Of a DNA stretch of 64,000 nucleotides, positions 53,450-61,764 are shown piece after piece (positions within the stretch are counted from its first letter, which is position 1; each line of letters begins with the position of its first letter). The translations under genes and the position numbers were made by a program. The DNA is taken from positions 372,001-436,000 of the forward strand of contig NZ_JAHVJO010000002.1 of assembly GCF_019801215.1 (NCBI RefSeq), given 5' to 3'. This DNA is from Fictibacillus nanhaiensis. GTDB lineage: Bacteria > Bacillota > Bacilli > Bacillales > Fictibacillaceae. The notes below the pieces were generated by a model. The model was given only the letters and a program-made list of their open reading frames with translations, searched no databases and was not told the DNA's origin.

Positions 53450-55003
53450 CTATTTTTGATGGATGGTATATTTTATTTTTAAAAAAGGAATACCAAATAT
53501 TCGCATGCTGTGACTAGCAGAAAGTGACCCTTTATTTGTCTCTTCAATAGAAAACTGCTCGGATAATGGCAGCTTGAAAAGAGTTTTCCCTGATGCTAAA
53601 TATATACCGGTATCTCCTTTTGCTTCACTTGTTAAAATTAGACTGTTTTCTTTTTCAACAAGCGCTAATATACCAATCATAGACGAAAAAGGAAGTGGAA
53701 GTGCGATATTCATATAGGTTCGATCCGCTGTTTCATGATAGGAATAAATGGCCGCAAATATGATATTCTCATTCTCTTTACGAACCCAAACACGCGGTTT
53801 GATCCTTCCATCCAATATGGGATCAACAACTCGTATTTCCCCTGTCATTTCAATACGCTTACTCGAGATCGGCAAATTCAATTGCTGCATTTTTTTACTG
53901 ATCAATTTGTAGCATAAAACAAAGGGTTTAAACCAAATCGCCCATTTGACAGAAGCAAACAGTTGATATTGATCCGTATGCTCATAAAAATGAATGATTT
54001 TTTCCGGTAAAACGTTTGTATCCACCAAAACACTTAAGTCATCTACAAGCCCCCGATGTCGTTCGCCTGTCCCCTTTAGCTTCCCGCGTATTCGGCTGAC
54101 TGGAAAACTCGGACTAACATACTTTGTTTCAGGAGATCCGAGCGCCCAGCCCAGCACACCTATCAGCCCAAAAATAACACAGTTCACAAAACCATGGAAA
54201 ACAAGCATGAAATCAATACTCACTGGCCAATTGCCAAACGCATTATTAGCCGCATATAGCATGGAAAATAAAATTGTGAAGCCTAGCCCTCCATATGAAA
54301 GTCTTATACAAAATGCCTGCAGTTTTGTGGGAAAAGGTGTCCGAAAGGCGAGAAAGATTAACAGATAAATAGCAAATATGTACAACGATACCGAAATGAC
54401 TTCAAGTAAGGGCCAGAATGTGATTGCAATGGCGACGAGCATAGGCCCTGCTAGAATAATAGAAACAACCCACGGATACCATTTTGACTCATGAATACGT
54501 CCGAAAAAGCCAAGAGATATAGGCAATAAAAAGGCAGAGTAATGAAAATGAATAGCTGTTAACCACGTAATAAGAGGACTAAATCCTGTTTCAATGCCTG
54601 CCGTATAAGCAAAAAACCACACACCGCCTATAAACAAATACATCATTCCAAAATCAATTGAAATTTCTGCCCAATTTGTAAAGCCTCGCTGAAAAAACCG
54701 CTGAAGTCCGAGTAAGGCAACAAATAAAGTAAAAAGTAAATAAATAAGAGCAAATCCAATCTGCCATGTATCGGATGACACAACATACAATAAAAAGACG
54801 GAAAGCATTGCCACCCCCGTAACAATCTTATGTATGTTTTTTATTTGAATAATAAGCTGAAGCATAACAGGAACGAATATTAACTGCGCTGCTGTCAGCA
54901 TGAGCAAATAAGGTTCCCTGCCCACAAGAATACTCCCTATAAATAGAAGGATTCCGGCAAGTATGAGCGGATTAAAGAGACTCTTCTTTATATTCACCTT
55001 CAT
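53450..55003 (-). CDS. yndJ: YndJ family membrane protein
   Basis: 517 residues. The N-terminal ~310 contain about nine hydrophobic helices; the last ~200 are soluble and beta-rich, starting near SFPVSRIRGKLKGTGERHRG. Length, architecture and partnership with a DUF4166-like gene match the YndJ-like family of Bacillus subtilis, whose function is unknown. Its start overlaps the end of the DUF4166-like gene by 32 bp, so they are translationally linked. The membrane-plus-soluble design suggests a membrane complex, but I see no catalytic motif. Confidence 0.78.
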   Translation of the reverse strand: MKVNIKKSLFNPLILAGILLFIGSILVGREPYLLMLTAAQLIFVPVMLQLIIQIKNIHKIVTGVAMLSVFLLYVVSSDTWQIGFALIYLLFTLFVALLGLQRFFQRGFTNWAEISIDFGMMYLFIGGVWFFAYTAGIETGFSPLITWLTAIHFHYSAFLLPISLGFFGRIHESKWYPWVVSIILAGPMLVAIAITFWPLLEVISVSLYIFAIYLLIFLAFRTPFPTKLQAFCIRLSYGGLGFTILFSMLYAANNAFGNWPVSIDFMLVFHGFVNCVIFGLIGVLGWALGSPETKYVSPSFPVSRIRGKLKGTGERHRGLVDDLSVLVDTNVLPEKIIHFYEHTDQYQLFASVKWAIWFKPFVLCYKLISKKMQQLNLPISSKRIEMTGEIRVVDPILDGRIKPRVWVRKENENIIFAAIYSYHETADRTYMNIALPLPFSSMIGILALVEKENSLILTSEAKGDTGIYLASGKTLFKLPLSEQFSIEETNKGSLSASHSMRIFGIPFLKIKYTIHQK

Positions 55004-55583
55004 ACACCATCACCTTCCCTACGATTCGGTTATGAATATGGACTTGGACTGTAAATACTTCCCGGGCATCATCATATCCATCCTCCACTGTTACAACTCC
55101 TTCTAACATCTTTGGAATCGGAATCTCTAGAGGACCTAAAATAAACCGTTGGCGTCCTGAACGAATGACCTGGTGTCCTTCAGGTGTCACTTCAAATTGC
55201 AGATCAGAATAAAACAAGCTCGGCTCGCCTAGATAATCCTTCACGATTCTCCTCTTGGGATCAATGGTCATAAACGCATTAAAATGACGCGTAACTTTTT
55301 CAAAATAAAAGGTTCGTTCCCAATAAATTTCTGCTTCACCCGTCGGTAACGTCCGGCATGTATTTTTGACGGTAAACGGTACGTTACGCCCTGTTTCAGG
55401 GAAGAGAAACTGCCAGCGTGTCGCTAATTGTAGAAAAGGTTTAAGCCAACTGGCACCTGATTCAATTTTTGTCATGGTTCCCGACGCAAAAAATGGTTTG
55501 CCAACAGGAATGCTGTAACGTTTTTGCAGTTTAGGGTGAAGCTTGTCAAAGTCAGTTCCTAAAAGGGTTTTGTAGATGGTCAT
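54972..55583 (-). CDS. yndH: DUF4166-like protein (YndH-like)
   Basis: 203 residues, soluble, with many beta strands. The N-terminal LGTDFDKLHPKLQKRYSIP segment and the central KNTCRTLPTGEAEIYWERTF and FILGPLEIPIPKMLEG-type stretches fit the DUF4166 family. Function is unknown; a lipid- or hydrophobic-ligand-binding fold has been a general expectation for neighbours with SRPBCC domains, as seen in the next gene. ATG overlaps the previous gene's stop by one base (TAATG). Confidence 0.72.
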   Translation of the reverse strand: MTIYKTLLGTDFDKLHPKLQKRYSIPVGKPFFASGTMTKIESGASWLKPFLQLATRWQFLFPETGRNVPFTVKNTCRTLPTGEAEIYWERTFYFEKVTRHFNAFMTIDPKRRIVKDYLGEPSLFYSDLQFEVTPEGHQVIRSGRQRFILGPLEIPIPKMLEGVVTVEDGYDDAREVFTVQVHIHNRIVGKVMVYEGEYKEESL

Positions 55584-56506
55584 TAGGCATCACTCTTTCT
55601 CGTGCGTTTACAGCTAGTCGCTGTTGGTAAATCTTTGGTTAGTATGTAGCCAATTATGGAAAGAATCCACAAGCTGCTATTAAAAGTAACAGGATTAAAC
55701 GGATGATAGGAAATGGAGGGGTCCGCGATTAGTGCACTTATCGTCAATGCTGGAAACACAAGTATTTGAAGCAAGTGTAGATGTCTTTTTTTACGATAAA
55801 AAAGCCATAAGAGCCCAAACAGCATCTCCAATACCCCAATGATTCCAACGGCTGTTACAGCATTAGCTCCTTTTAAAGAAGACAAACTAGAAAGCATGGC
55901 GACTTCCTCAGGATGCTGGGCGATAATTTTTGGCACGAGCCCTTGATAAAACCAGACAAAGAAAAATAACAGTGTTACAAGAGTGCTGCTAAAAAAACGG
56001 AGGTACTGGGTTCGCGGTAATTCCCCTTTTTCCAACCATCGTTTTAACACATCGAAGCTAAGAGCCGTTGCCCATCCTATCATCGGGCGAAAAAAGAAGT
56101 CTAGTAATCTTCCAAATAAACCATAGCGTACATCATAGTCATATTGGGTAAGAAATGTAGTACCCTGTTCAGTCGGTATGTATTTCCAATATCCTTTTCC
56201 TTCTGAAATGGGAGAGATTTTTTGATCGGTACCAAAGTGCAAAGAAGAGATTTTTGAACCATCCTCTTTATTATGCGTACCGATGCTTCTACCCCACCCT
56301 GCCACTTTCAATCCAAGTCCAATTTTTGTTTCGTACAGAAAAGATTGTGGGTCATCTTCTGATTTTTTTGGCAGATAGGTGATGGAAGAAAAACGCAAAT
56401 CCCATTGCTCGTGAAGATCAGGTTTTTGACTCTTATCCCATACTTCTTTTACATCAACTTCAATAGGTATTTCTACATAAACGGATTTATTTTTCATATA
56501 AGACAC
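55583..56506 (-). CDS. SRPBCC-domain plus DoxX-like membrane protein
   Basis: 307 residues in two parts. The first ~150 resemble an SRPBCC/START-like ligand-binding domain (VEIPIEVDVKEVWDKSQKPD, then a QYDYDVRYGLFG-type end). From about 175 there are four hydrophobic helices with the GVLEMLFGLLWLF segment seen in DoxX-like proteins. It is the first gene of an operon with the YndH- and YndJ-like genes. The three may form a membrane system handling a hydrophobic compound, but this is speculation. RBS is AAAGGGGTG. Confidence 0.75.
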   Translation of the reverse strand: MSYMKNKSVYVEIPIEVDVKEVWDKSQKPDLHEQWDLRFSSITYLPKKSEDDPQSFLYETKIGLGLKVAGWGRSIGTHNKEDGSKISSLHFGTDQKISPISEGKGYWKYIPTEQGTTFLTQYDYDVRYGLFGRLLDFFFRPMIGWATALSFDVLKRWLEKGELPRTQYLRFFSSTLVTLLFFFVWFYQGLVPKIIAQHPEEVAMLSSLSSLKGANAVTAVGIIGVLEMLFGLLWLFYRKKRHLHLLQILVFPALTISALIADPSISYHPFNPVTFNSSLWILSIIGYILTKDLPTATSCKRTRKSDA

Positions 56507-56855
56507 CCCTTTCTATAAAGTAACATAATTTCCCATGAACTCTTTTGGAAATTGTGAACATTTGTGCAAAATAGTTTTTTGCCGTTTAATCAATAGCCGT
56601 CTATAAAAATAATTATGAATATTAGCTCTAACGGTACGTGTTCTTATATCTGTTACACGTATGCTCATAGAAACGTTATCTTTGCTCATAAAAAGCCAGT
56701 ATATGCTCATAGATTGTCGCTGTACGCTCATAGAACGCTGACATATGCTCATAGAGCAGACTTGGGCACCAAAACAGAGGTCATTTTTATCCGACGAGAA
56801 GGAAAATTTAAGAACCATGAAGAAAATAAGTAAAAAAACGTTAAGGAGAGTTGCC
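56507..56855. other. 349-bp intergenic region with 21-bp phased repeats
   Basis: Divergent region between the DoxX-like operon and the NERD gene. Its main content is the five-unit 21-bp repeat listed separately. AT-rich DNA around 56570-56640 could hold promoters, but none is clear. Open frames across the repeats, on both strands, are by-products of the 21-bp (seven-codon) period. Confidence 0.6.
56661..56760. repeat. Five tandem imperfect 21-bp repeats with GCTCATA core
   Basis: GCTCATA occurs at 56663, 56684, 56705, 56726 and 56747, a spacing of exactly 21 bp each time, usually extended as TATGCTCATAGA. The other ~12 bases of each unit vary. A constant 21-bp pitch places the cores on the same face of the helix (two turns), as expected for cooperative protein binding. 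The array ends about 100 bp upstream of the NERD gene start. Confidence 0.9.
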
Positions 56856-57821
56856 ATGATTGTAAAAGAGGCTACTGAATCTATTAAAATTGTAAGGCTG
56901 AAGGAAATTCTGAAACGTATTTCCCCTACGCACCTAAAACGCAATGAATTGGAAGGCGAATTAGCAAGAAGCCACGCTGGGTTTCGTGGCGAACAATCTC
57001 TTTTTTACCATTTAGATCTGCTCCCCCATGATGACTGCTTTATTTTCCACGATCTTCGCATCCCCCATAAATCCAGCTTTTTTCAGCTCGATATCCTAAT
57101 TCTTACTCCGACCTTTTTTCTCATTATTGAAGTAAAAAACATGGCAGGCACCCTCATTTTCGATCAGGAGTTCAATCAACTGCACCGTATTCTAAACGGG
57201 ATAGAGGAAACCTTTGCAGATCCTGTTTCGCAAATCTACCGACAAACCTTTCTTTTCAAGGAATGGCTCAACAATCAACGATTGCCGAAGATCCCCATTG
57301 AATCGTTAATTATCATCAGCAACCCCCACACGCGCATCAAATCCATCCCAGATAAAACAAATCTCTCCAAAATGGTAACCCATAGCTCCAACCTGCTTCC
57401 AAGATTTCATCGCTTTCTTCACATGCATAACAAAGAAATTATGACGAAAAAGGAGATAAAAAAGCTATCACGCCTTCTATTGAAGCAGCATACACAAAAC
57501 TCTTCTGACTTGTTTGAGCAGTTTTCCATTTCAGAAAATAATCTGATTAAAGGCGTTCCATGTCCAAATTGTGAATCCATCCCCATGATTAGGAAAAAGA
57601 GGCAATGGTTTTGTGAGAAGTGCTTTCTGTTTAGTAAGGATGCTCACGTTGAAGCCTTAAAAACATACAGAATTTTGTTTGGTCCTCGAATTACAAACAG
57701 TCAATGCCGTGATTTTCTAAAGCTTTCATCGCGCCATACCACAAAACATCTTCTTCGCTCTCTTCACCTTCCAGAGAGCGGATTAGGCAAATACAAGAAT
57801 TATGAGCTGCTGAATTTTTAA
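56856..57821 (+). CDS. NERD-domain protein with C-terminal zinc ribbon
   Basis: 321 residues from the ATG at 56856, which has AAGGAGAG upstream; upstream in-frame codons run into the repeat array and are unlikely to be used. The N-terminal half carries a nuclease-related (NERD) domain: GFRGEQSLFYHLDLL, then a DILILTPTFFLIIEVKNM stretch with the D...E-x-K of PD-(D/E)XK-like folds. The C-terminal zinc ribbon has CPNCESIP...WFCEKCFLF. Such proteins may process DNA in stress responses, but activity is unproven. It stands alone. Confidence 0.85.
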   Translation: MIVKEATESIKIVRLKEILKRISPTHLKRNELEGELARSHAGFRGEQSLFYHLDLLPHDDCFIFHDLRIPHKSSFFQLDILILTPTFFLIIEVKNMAGTLIFDQEFNQLHRILNGIEETFADPVSQIYRQTFLFKEWLNNQRLPKIPIESLIIISNPHTRIKSIPDKTNLSKMVTHSSNLLPRFHRFLHMHNKEIMTKKEIKKLSRLLLKQHTQNSSDLFEQFSISENNLIKGVPCPNCESIPMIRKKRQWFCEKCFLFSKDAHVEALKTYRILFGPRITNSQCRDFLKLSSRHTTKHLLRSLHLPESGLGKYKNYELLNF

Positions 57822-57892
57822 ACAGATGTTTAAAAAAGCCGCTATCTTTCTGACTAGAAATATTTACAATCGGGAAAGTATCAGTGAACGGT

Positions 57893-57920
57893 TTGAATTT
57901 AAAGCGTTTTCCTTTATACT
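57893..57920 (+). promoter_or_regulatory. Probable sigma-A promoter of the pxp-like operon with overlapping cre-like site
   Basis: TTGAAT (57893-57898), 16-bp spacer, TATACT (57915-57920). The spacer contains TTTAAAGCGTTTTCC (from 57899), a cre-like sequence with two mismatches to WTGNAANCGNWWNCA, so repression by CcpA is possible. Confidence 0.55.
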
Positions 57921-57976
57921 TTTATAAATATACAAATATTCTGATTAATTTACATAAAAAGACAGGAGATTATAGG

Positions 57977-58681
57977 ATGGAGTTTACCTTACAGCCTTTA
58001 GGAGATAACAGCGTAATCATTGAGCTTGGGGATGATATTAGTCCCGACATTCAGCGAAAAGTGAAAGAAGTCTCCTCGTTTTTTGATGAGCATGCTTTCG
58101 ACTGGGTCATCGAGTATGTACCTGGTTTTTCAACGGTTGCTGTATTTTACGATCCGATAAAAATAAAATCTACGAAGCTTCCATATGAACACGTTTGCGA
58201 GGAACTGACCTCTCTTTTAAAACATGTAAAAGTTAAGCAAGACAGCGAACCGCGTGTCGTTAAAATCCCCGTTTGTTATGGCGGTGAATTCGGTCCGGAT
58301 CTTGAAGAAGTAGCGAAGCATAACGGACTATCACCACAAGAAGTGATCGATATTCATGCTGGTGGAGAATATCTCGTCTATATGATCGGGTTTGCGCCAG
58401 GATTTCCTTATATCGGAGGCATGAGTGAAAAAATTGCCGCGCCAAGGCGAAAGAATCCAAGATTGAAGATTCCAGCGGGTTCGGTTGGTATCGCTGGAAA
58501 ACAGACAGGGGTGTATCCGATCGAAACGCCTGGGGGATGGCAGCTTATCGGCAAAACGCCGCGAAAGTTGTTTCTTCCAAACGGTGCTACACCAAGCCTT
58601 TTACAAGCTGGGGATCAGATAAAATTTGAGCCTATAACCGTTGAAGAGTTTCAAAGATGGGAGGAGAACGAGAATGATTAA
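57977..58681 (+). CDS. pxpB: 5-oxoprolinase subunit PxpB / KipI homologue
   Basis: 234 residues from the ATG at 57977 (AGGAG eight bases upstream). The start MEFTLQPLGDNSVIIELG and the IGFAPGFPYIGGM and PAGSVGIAGKQTGVYPIETPGGWQLIG segments are the KipI/PxpB (allophanate hydrolase subunit 1-like) family. With PxpA and PxpC it forms the prokaryotic ATP-dependent 5-oxoprolinase that opens pyroglutamate to glutamate. In Bacillus subtilis the same protein is also described as an inhibitor of KinA in sporulation. It overlaps pxpC by 8 bp. Confidence 0.92.
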   Translation: MEFTLQPLGDNSVIIELGDDISPDIQRKVKEVSSFFDEHAFDWVIEYVPGFSTVAVFYDPIKIKSTKLPYEHVCEELTSLLKHVKVKQDSEPRVVKIPVCYGGEFGPDLEEVAKHNGLSPQEVIDIHAGGEYLVYMIGFAPGFPYIGGMSEKIAAPRRKNPRLKIPAGSVGIAGKQTGVYPIETPGGWQLIGKTPRKLFLPNGATPSLLQAGDQIKFEPITVEEFQRWEENEND

Positions 58682-59687
58682 GATCACAAAGCCCGGTCTC
58701 CTTACAAGTGTTCAGGACCTCGGCCGTTACGGTTATCAAAAATATGGAGTAATTGCAAGCGGTGTTATGGACCCCATCGCCCATCGAATCGCCAATCTTC
58801 TTGTCGGAAACGATGAAATGGAAGCAACACTGGAGCTCACGTTATTAGGTCCTGATATGGAATTTGCAGAAGATACGTTAATCTCGATCTGCGGCGGTAA
58901 TCTGTCTCCTTCTATTGATGGCAAACCGGTAAAATGCTGGCGAGCTGTTTTCGTGACAGCTGGCAGTAAGCTCAAATTCGGCGGCTGCAAAACGGGTTGC
59001 AGAGCTTACTTGGCTGTGGCTGGAGGGTTTGATCTTCCTGATGTCATGGACAGCAAATCAACATACATACGTGCAGGAATCGGCGGTTTTAATGGAAAAG
59101 CGCTGCAGGCGGAGGATCAGCTGAGGATTGGAGCCCCGAGCACTCTTTCTACTAACATGATGAATATGTTATCTGCCGAAAAGAATGAAAAGAAGTTCGC
59201 TGAGATGCATTGGACGATTTCTTCCGACTTCAAAACAACTTCAACGGCCAAACCGAAAGTAAGGGTCATGAAAGGCAGGCAGTATGATTGGTTTACCCCG
59301 GAGAGTCAGACGAAACTTTTTACCGAGAGCTTTGAAGTGACATCCCAGTCAGACCGGATGGGTTATCGGTTAAAAGGACCCACTCTTGAACTGAAGCATG
59401 AACAAGAAATGCTGTCAGAGGCCGTGAATTTCGGAACCATTCAAGTGCCGTCAGAAGGAAATCCGATCGTGCTTTTGGCGGACCGGCAAACAACAGGCGG
59501 CTATCCGAAAATCGGCCAGATTGCGACAGTCGATCTCTCCATCATGGCGCAGCTTAAACCAGGGGACAAAGTGCAATTCACGGAGGTTTCGCACGCGGTT
59601 GCTCAACAACTCTACTTAGACCGAGAAAGAAACATCCAACAATTGAAACAAGGAATCTCATTAAAAATACGACAACAAACGAAGTAA
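58674..59687 (+). CDS. pxpC: 5-oxoprolinase subunit PxpC / KipA homologue (biotin-dependent carboxyltransferase-like domain)
   Basis: 337 residues from the ATG at 58674 (GGAGGAG eight bases upstream). KPGLLTSVQDLGRYGYQKYGV at the N-terminus, SGVMD and the ADRQTTGGYPKIG motif near the C-terminus are PxpC/KipA signatures, allophanate hydrolase subunit 2-like. It partners with PxpB. In Bacillus subtilis KipA counteracts KipI. Its stop is followed 15 bp later by the Nramp-like gene, so one transcript probably covers four genes. Confidence 0.92.
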   Translation: MIKITKPGLLTSVQDLGRYGYQKYGVIASGVMDPIAHRIANLLVGNDEMEATLELTLLGPDMEFAEDTLISICGGNLSPSIDGKPVKCWRAVFVTAGSKLKFGGCKTGCRAYLAVAGGFDLPDVMDSKSTYIRAGIGGFNGKALQAEDQLRIGAPSTLSTNMMNMLSAEKNEKKFAEMHWTISSDFKTTSTAKPKVRVMKGRQYDWFTPESQTKLFTESFEVTSQSDRMGYRLKGPTLELKHEQEMLSEAVNFGTIQVPSEGNPIVLLADRQTTGGYPKIGQIATVDLSIMAQLKPGDKVQFTEVSHAVAQQLYLDRERNIQQLKQGISLKIRQQTK

Positions 59688-59702
59688 TGGAGGGCGATCA
59701 AC

Positions 59703-60896
59703 ATGAAAACAGAATCAAAAGCTAGTATTCTATTAGGCGCCGCTTTTTTGATGGCAACATCAGCTATCGGCCCTGGTTTTTTGACACAGACGACACACTT
59801 TACATCGATTCTTGCCGCCAGTTTTGGATTTGCTATTTTAGCATCGATTATTATTGATATTGGCGCGCAGATGAACGTGTGGCGAATCATCGCCGTTTCA
59901 GAAAAAAGAGCGCAAGACATCGCGAACGATGTTCTACCTGGGTTAGGTTTTTTCCTTGCTGCCTTAATTGTTGCCGGTGGTCTTGCCTTCAACATCGGAA
60001 ACATCGCGGGAGCTGGACTTGGTGTAAATGTGCTGTTCGGCGTTTCACCTGAAATGGGTGCGCTGCTTAGTGGAGTGATCGCCATTTTAATTTTTGTCGT
60101 ACGAGAAGCTGGAAAAGCGATGGACCGCTTTACACAAGTGGCCGGATTCATCATGATCGGACTTACGATTTACGTCATGTTTACCGCCCAGCCTCCTGTT
60201 GGTGAAGCGGTCGTAAAAACGTTCGTGCCCGATACGATCGATGTTCTTGCGATTGTTACTTTAGTCGGCGGAACGGTTGGCGGGTACATTACATTTGCCG
60301 GTGCTCACCGATTGCTCGATGCGGGTATAAAAGGAAAAGAAAACTTAAGAGAAGTAACAAAAGGATCGGTTTCGGCGATTGGGATTGCGTCCATCATGCG
60401 AATCTTTTTATTCTTGGCTGCTCTAGGAGTTGTGGCACAAGGGCTGACGCTTGACACGGCAAATCCGCCTGCTTCTGTTTTTAAATTGGCTGCCGGAAAC
60501 GTCGGATACAAGATTTTTGGAGTCGTGATGTGGGCCGCTGCCATCACATCTGTTGTCGGTGCCGCTTACACGTCTGTTTCATTTATACGAACGTTTAATG
60601 CAACATTAGAAAAATACCATAAGTGGATCATTATCGGATTTATCGCCATCTCCACACTCGCTTTTTCATTAATCGGGAAACCGGTTAAGATTTTGATTTT
60701 AGTCGGGTCGCTCAACGGATTGATTCTGCCCATCTCATTAGGCGTAATGCTGATTGCCGCGTACAAGCCCAAGATCGTCGGAGACTACAAGCACCCGATG
60801 TGGATGACCATTTTCGGTGTGCTTATCGTGGTTATCATGGCTGTGATGAGTGTTTATTCTCTGTATATCGGCATTCCTATGTTATTTACAAAATAG
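59703..60896 (+). CDS. ycsG: Nramp-family transporter lacking the metal-binding motifs (YcsG-like)
   Basis: 397 residues with about 11 hydrophobic helices. The TM1 motif of true metal transporters, DPGN, reads here as SAIGPGFLTQT, and the TM6 MPH motif is replaced by GGTVGGYITFAGAHR. Those residues bind the metal ion in MntH/DMT1, so divalent metal transport is unlikely. Gene context with pxpB, pxpC and a YcsI-type hydro-lyase suggests a small organic substrate such as 5-oxoproline or a related amino acid; this is inference from context. Bacillus subtilis ycsG occupies the same kind of locus. Confidence 0.85.
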   Translation: MKTESKASILLGAAFLMATSAIGPGFLTQTTHFTSILAASFGFAILASIIIDIGAQMNVWRIIAVSEKRAQDIANDVLPGLGFFLAALIVAGGLAFNIGNIAGAGLGVNVLFGVSPEMGALLSGVIAILIFVVREAGKAMDRFTQVAGFIMIGLTIYVMFTAQPPVGEAVVKTFVPDTIDVLAIVTLVGGTVGGYITFAGAHRLLDAGIKGKENLREVTKGSVSAIGIASIMRIFLFLAALGVVAQGLTLDTANPPASVFKLAAGNVGYKIFGVVMWAAAITSVVGAAYTSVSFIRTFNATLEKYHKWIIIGFIAISTLAFSLIGKPVKILILVGSLNGLILPISLGVMLIAAYKPKIVGDYKHPMWMTIFGVLIVVIMAVMSVYSLYIGIPMLFTK

Positions 60897-60908
60897 AGGA
60901 GGAAAACC

Positions 60909-61700
60909 ATGAATGCTCTAGACCGACTATCGCCAGTCGAGGCGCGCAAAATGATCAGAAGTGGCGATTGGGTAAAACCAACGAGCGGACTTGCGAACGG
61001 GTACACACAGGGAAATTTAGTCGTGCTGCCGAAAGAACTGGCGTTTGAGTTTTTATTGTTTTGCCAGCGGAATCCAAAGCCATGCCCGGTGCTCGACGTA
61101 ACCGAACCCGGTTCTGCTGTTCCTGCACTCGTTGCACCTAACGCTGATTTACGAGTGGACATTCCGAAGTATCGTATTTATCGGCGAGGCGAACTGGTTG
61201 AGGAAAAAACGGACATCACAGAGCTTTGGAACAAAGAGATGGTTGGTTTTTTGTTAGGTTGCAGCTTTACGTTTGAGCATGCTTTGATGAATAACGGTAT
61301 CCCTGTTCGACATATTGACCGCGGCTGCAACGTGCCGATGTTTAAAACAAACATCGAATGTGTGAAAGCTGGTCGTTTTGAAGGTCCGATGGTCGTAAGC
61401 ATGCGTCCAATTCCTGAAGAAGATGTGGTAAGGGCGGTTCAGGTCACAAGCCGCTTCCCCTCTGTTCACGGTGCGCCTGTCCATATCGGAAATCCGGAGA
61501 AAATTGGAATTTTTGATTTGTATCAGCCTGATTTTGGTGATCCCGTTCAGATTCACGAAGGCGAAGTTCCTGTATTTTGGGCTTGCGGCGTCACTCCTCA
61601 AGCTGTTGCGATGCACGTGAAACCTGAGATCATGATCACCCATGCACCCGGGCATATGTTCATAACAGACGTCAGGGATGAGAAGTATGGAGTTTTATAA
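60909..61700 (+). CDS. ycsI: Putative hydro-lyase, YcsI/DUF1445 family
   Basis: 263 residues, the usual length of UPF0317/DUF1445 proteins. The SPVEARKMIRSGDW start, GYTQGNLVVLPKELA, FLLGCSFTFEHALM, VSMRPIPEEDV and HAPGHMFITD segments are conserved in that family, described as putative hydro-lyases. A related domain occurs in mammalian D-glutamate cyclase, which forms 5-oxo-D-proline, so a link to oxoproline or D-glutamate metabolism is plausible. Last gene of the operon, 12 bp after the Nramp-like gene, followed by a terminator. Confidence 0.9.
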   Translation: MNALDRLSPVEARKMIRSGDWVKPTSGLANGYTQGNLVVLPKELAFEFLLFCQRNPKPCPVLDVTEPGSAVPALVAPNADLRVDIPKYRIYRRGELVEEKTDITELWNKEMVGFLLGCSFTFEHALMNNGIPVRHIDRGCNVPMFKTNIECVKAGRFEGPMVVSMRPIPEEDVVRAVQVTSRFPSVHGAPVHIGNPEKIGIFDLYQPDFGDPVQIHEGEVPVFWACGVTPQAVAMHVKPEIMITHAPGHMFITDVRDEKYGVL

Positions 61701-61706
61701 TGAAGG

Positions 61707-61740
61707 AAAGGGTGTCTCTTGTTGGGGGCATCCTTTTTTT
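61707..61740 (+). terminator. Intrinsic terminator of the pxp-like operon
   Basis: AAAGGGTGT/GCATCCTTT arms, one G-T pair each way, followed by T7. Confidence 0.75.
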
Positions 61741-61764
61741 AGGTGTATTTTCATAGACTTCTCC

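Noticed and set aside
56661-56760. CRISPR array
   Set aside because: Only a 7-12-base core is conserved, units are 21 bp, spacers of ~10 bases vary little in length and there are no cas genes.
56615-56833. Small gene with a YAHR-type heptapeptide repeat
   Set aside because: The repeat period (21 bp) gives open frames on both strands; no ribosome binding site or signal precedes the start.
56513-56944. 143-residue minus-strand gene
   Set aside because: It covers the repeat array and the start of the NERD gene in antisense, with no ribosome site or recognisable domain.
59703-60896. Manganese transporter MntH
   Set aside because: It lacks DPGN in TM1 and MPH in TM6, the metal-binding residues, and lies in an oxoprolinase-type operon.
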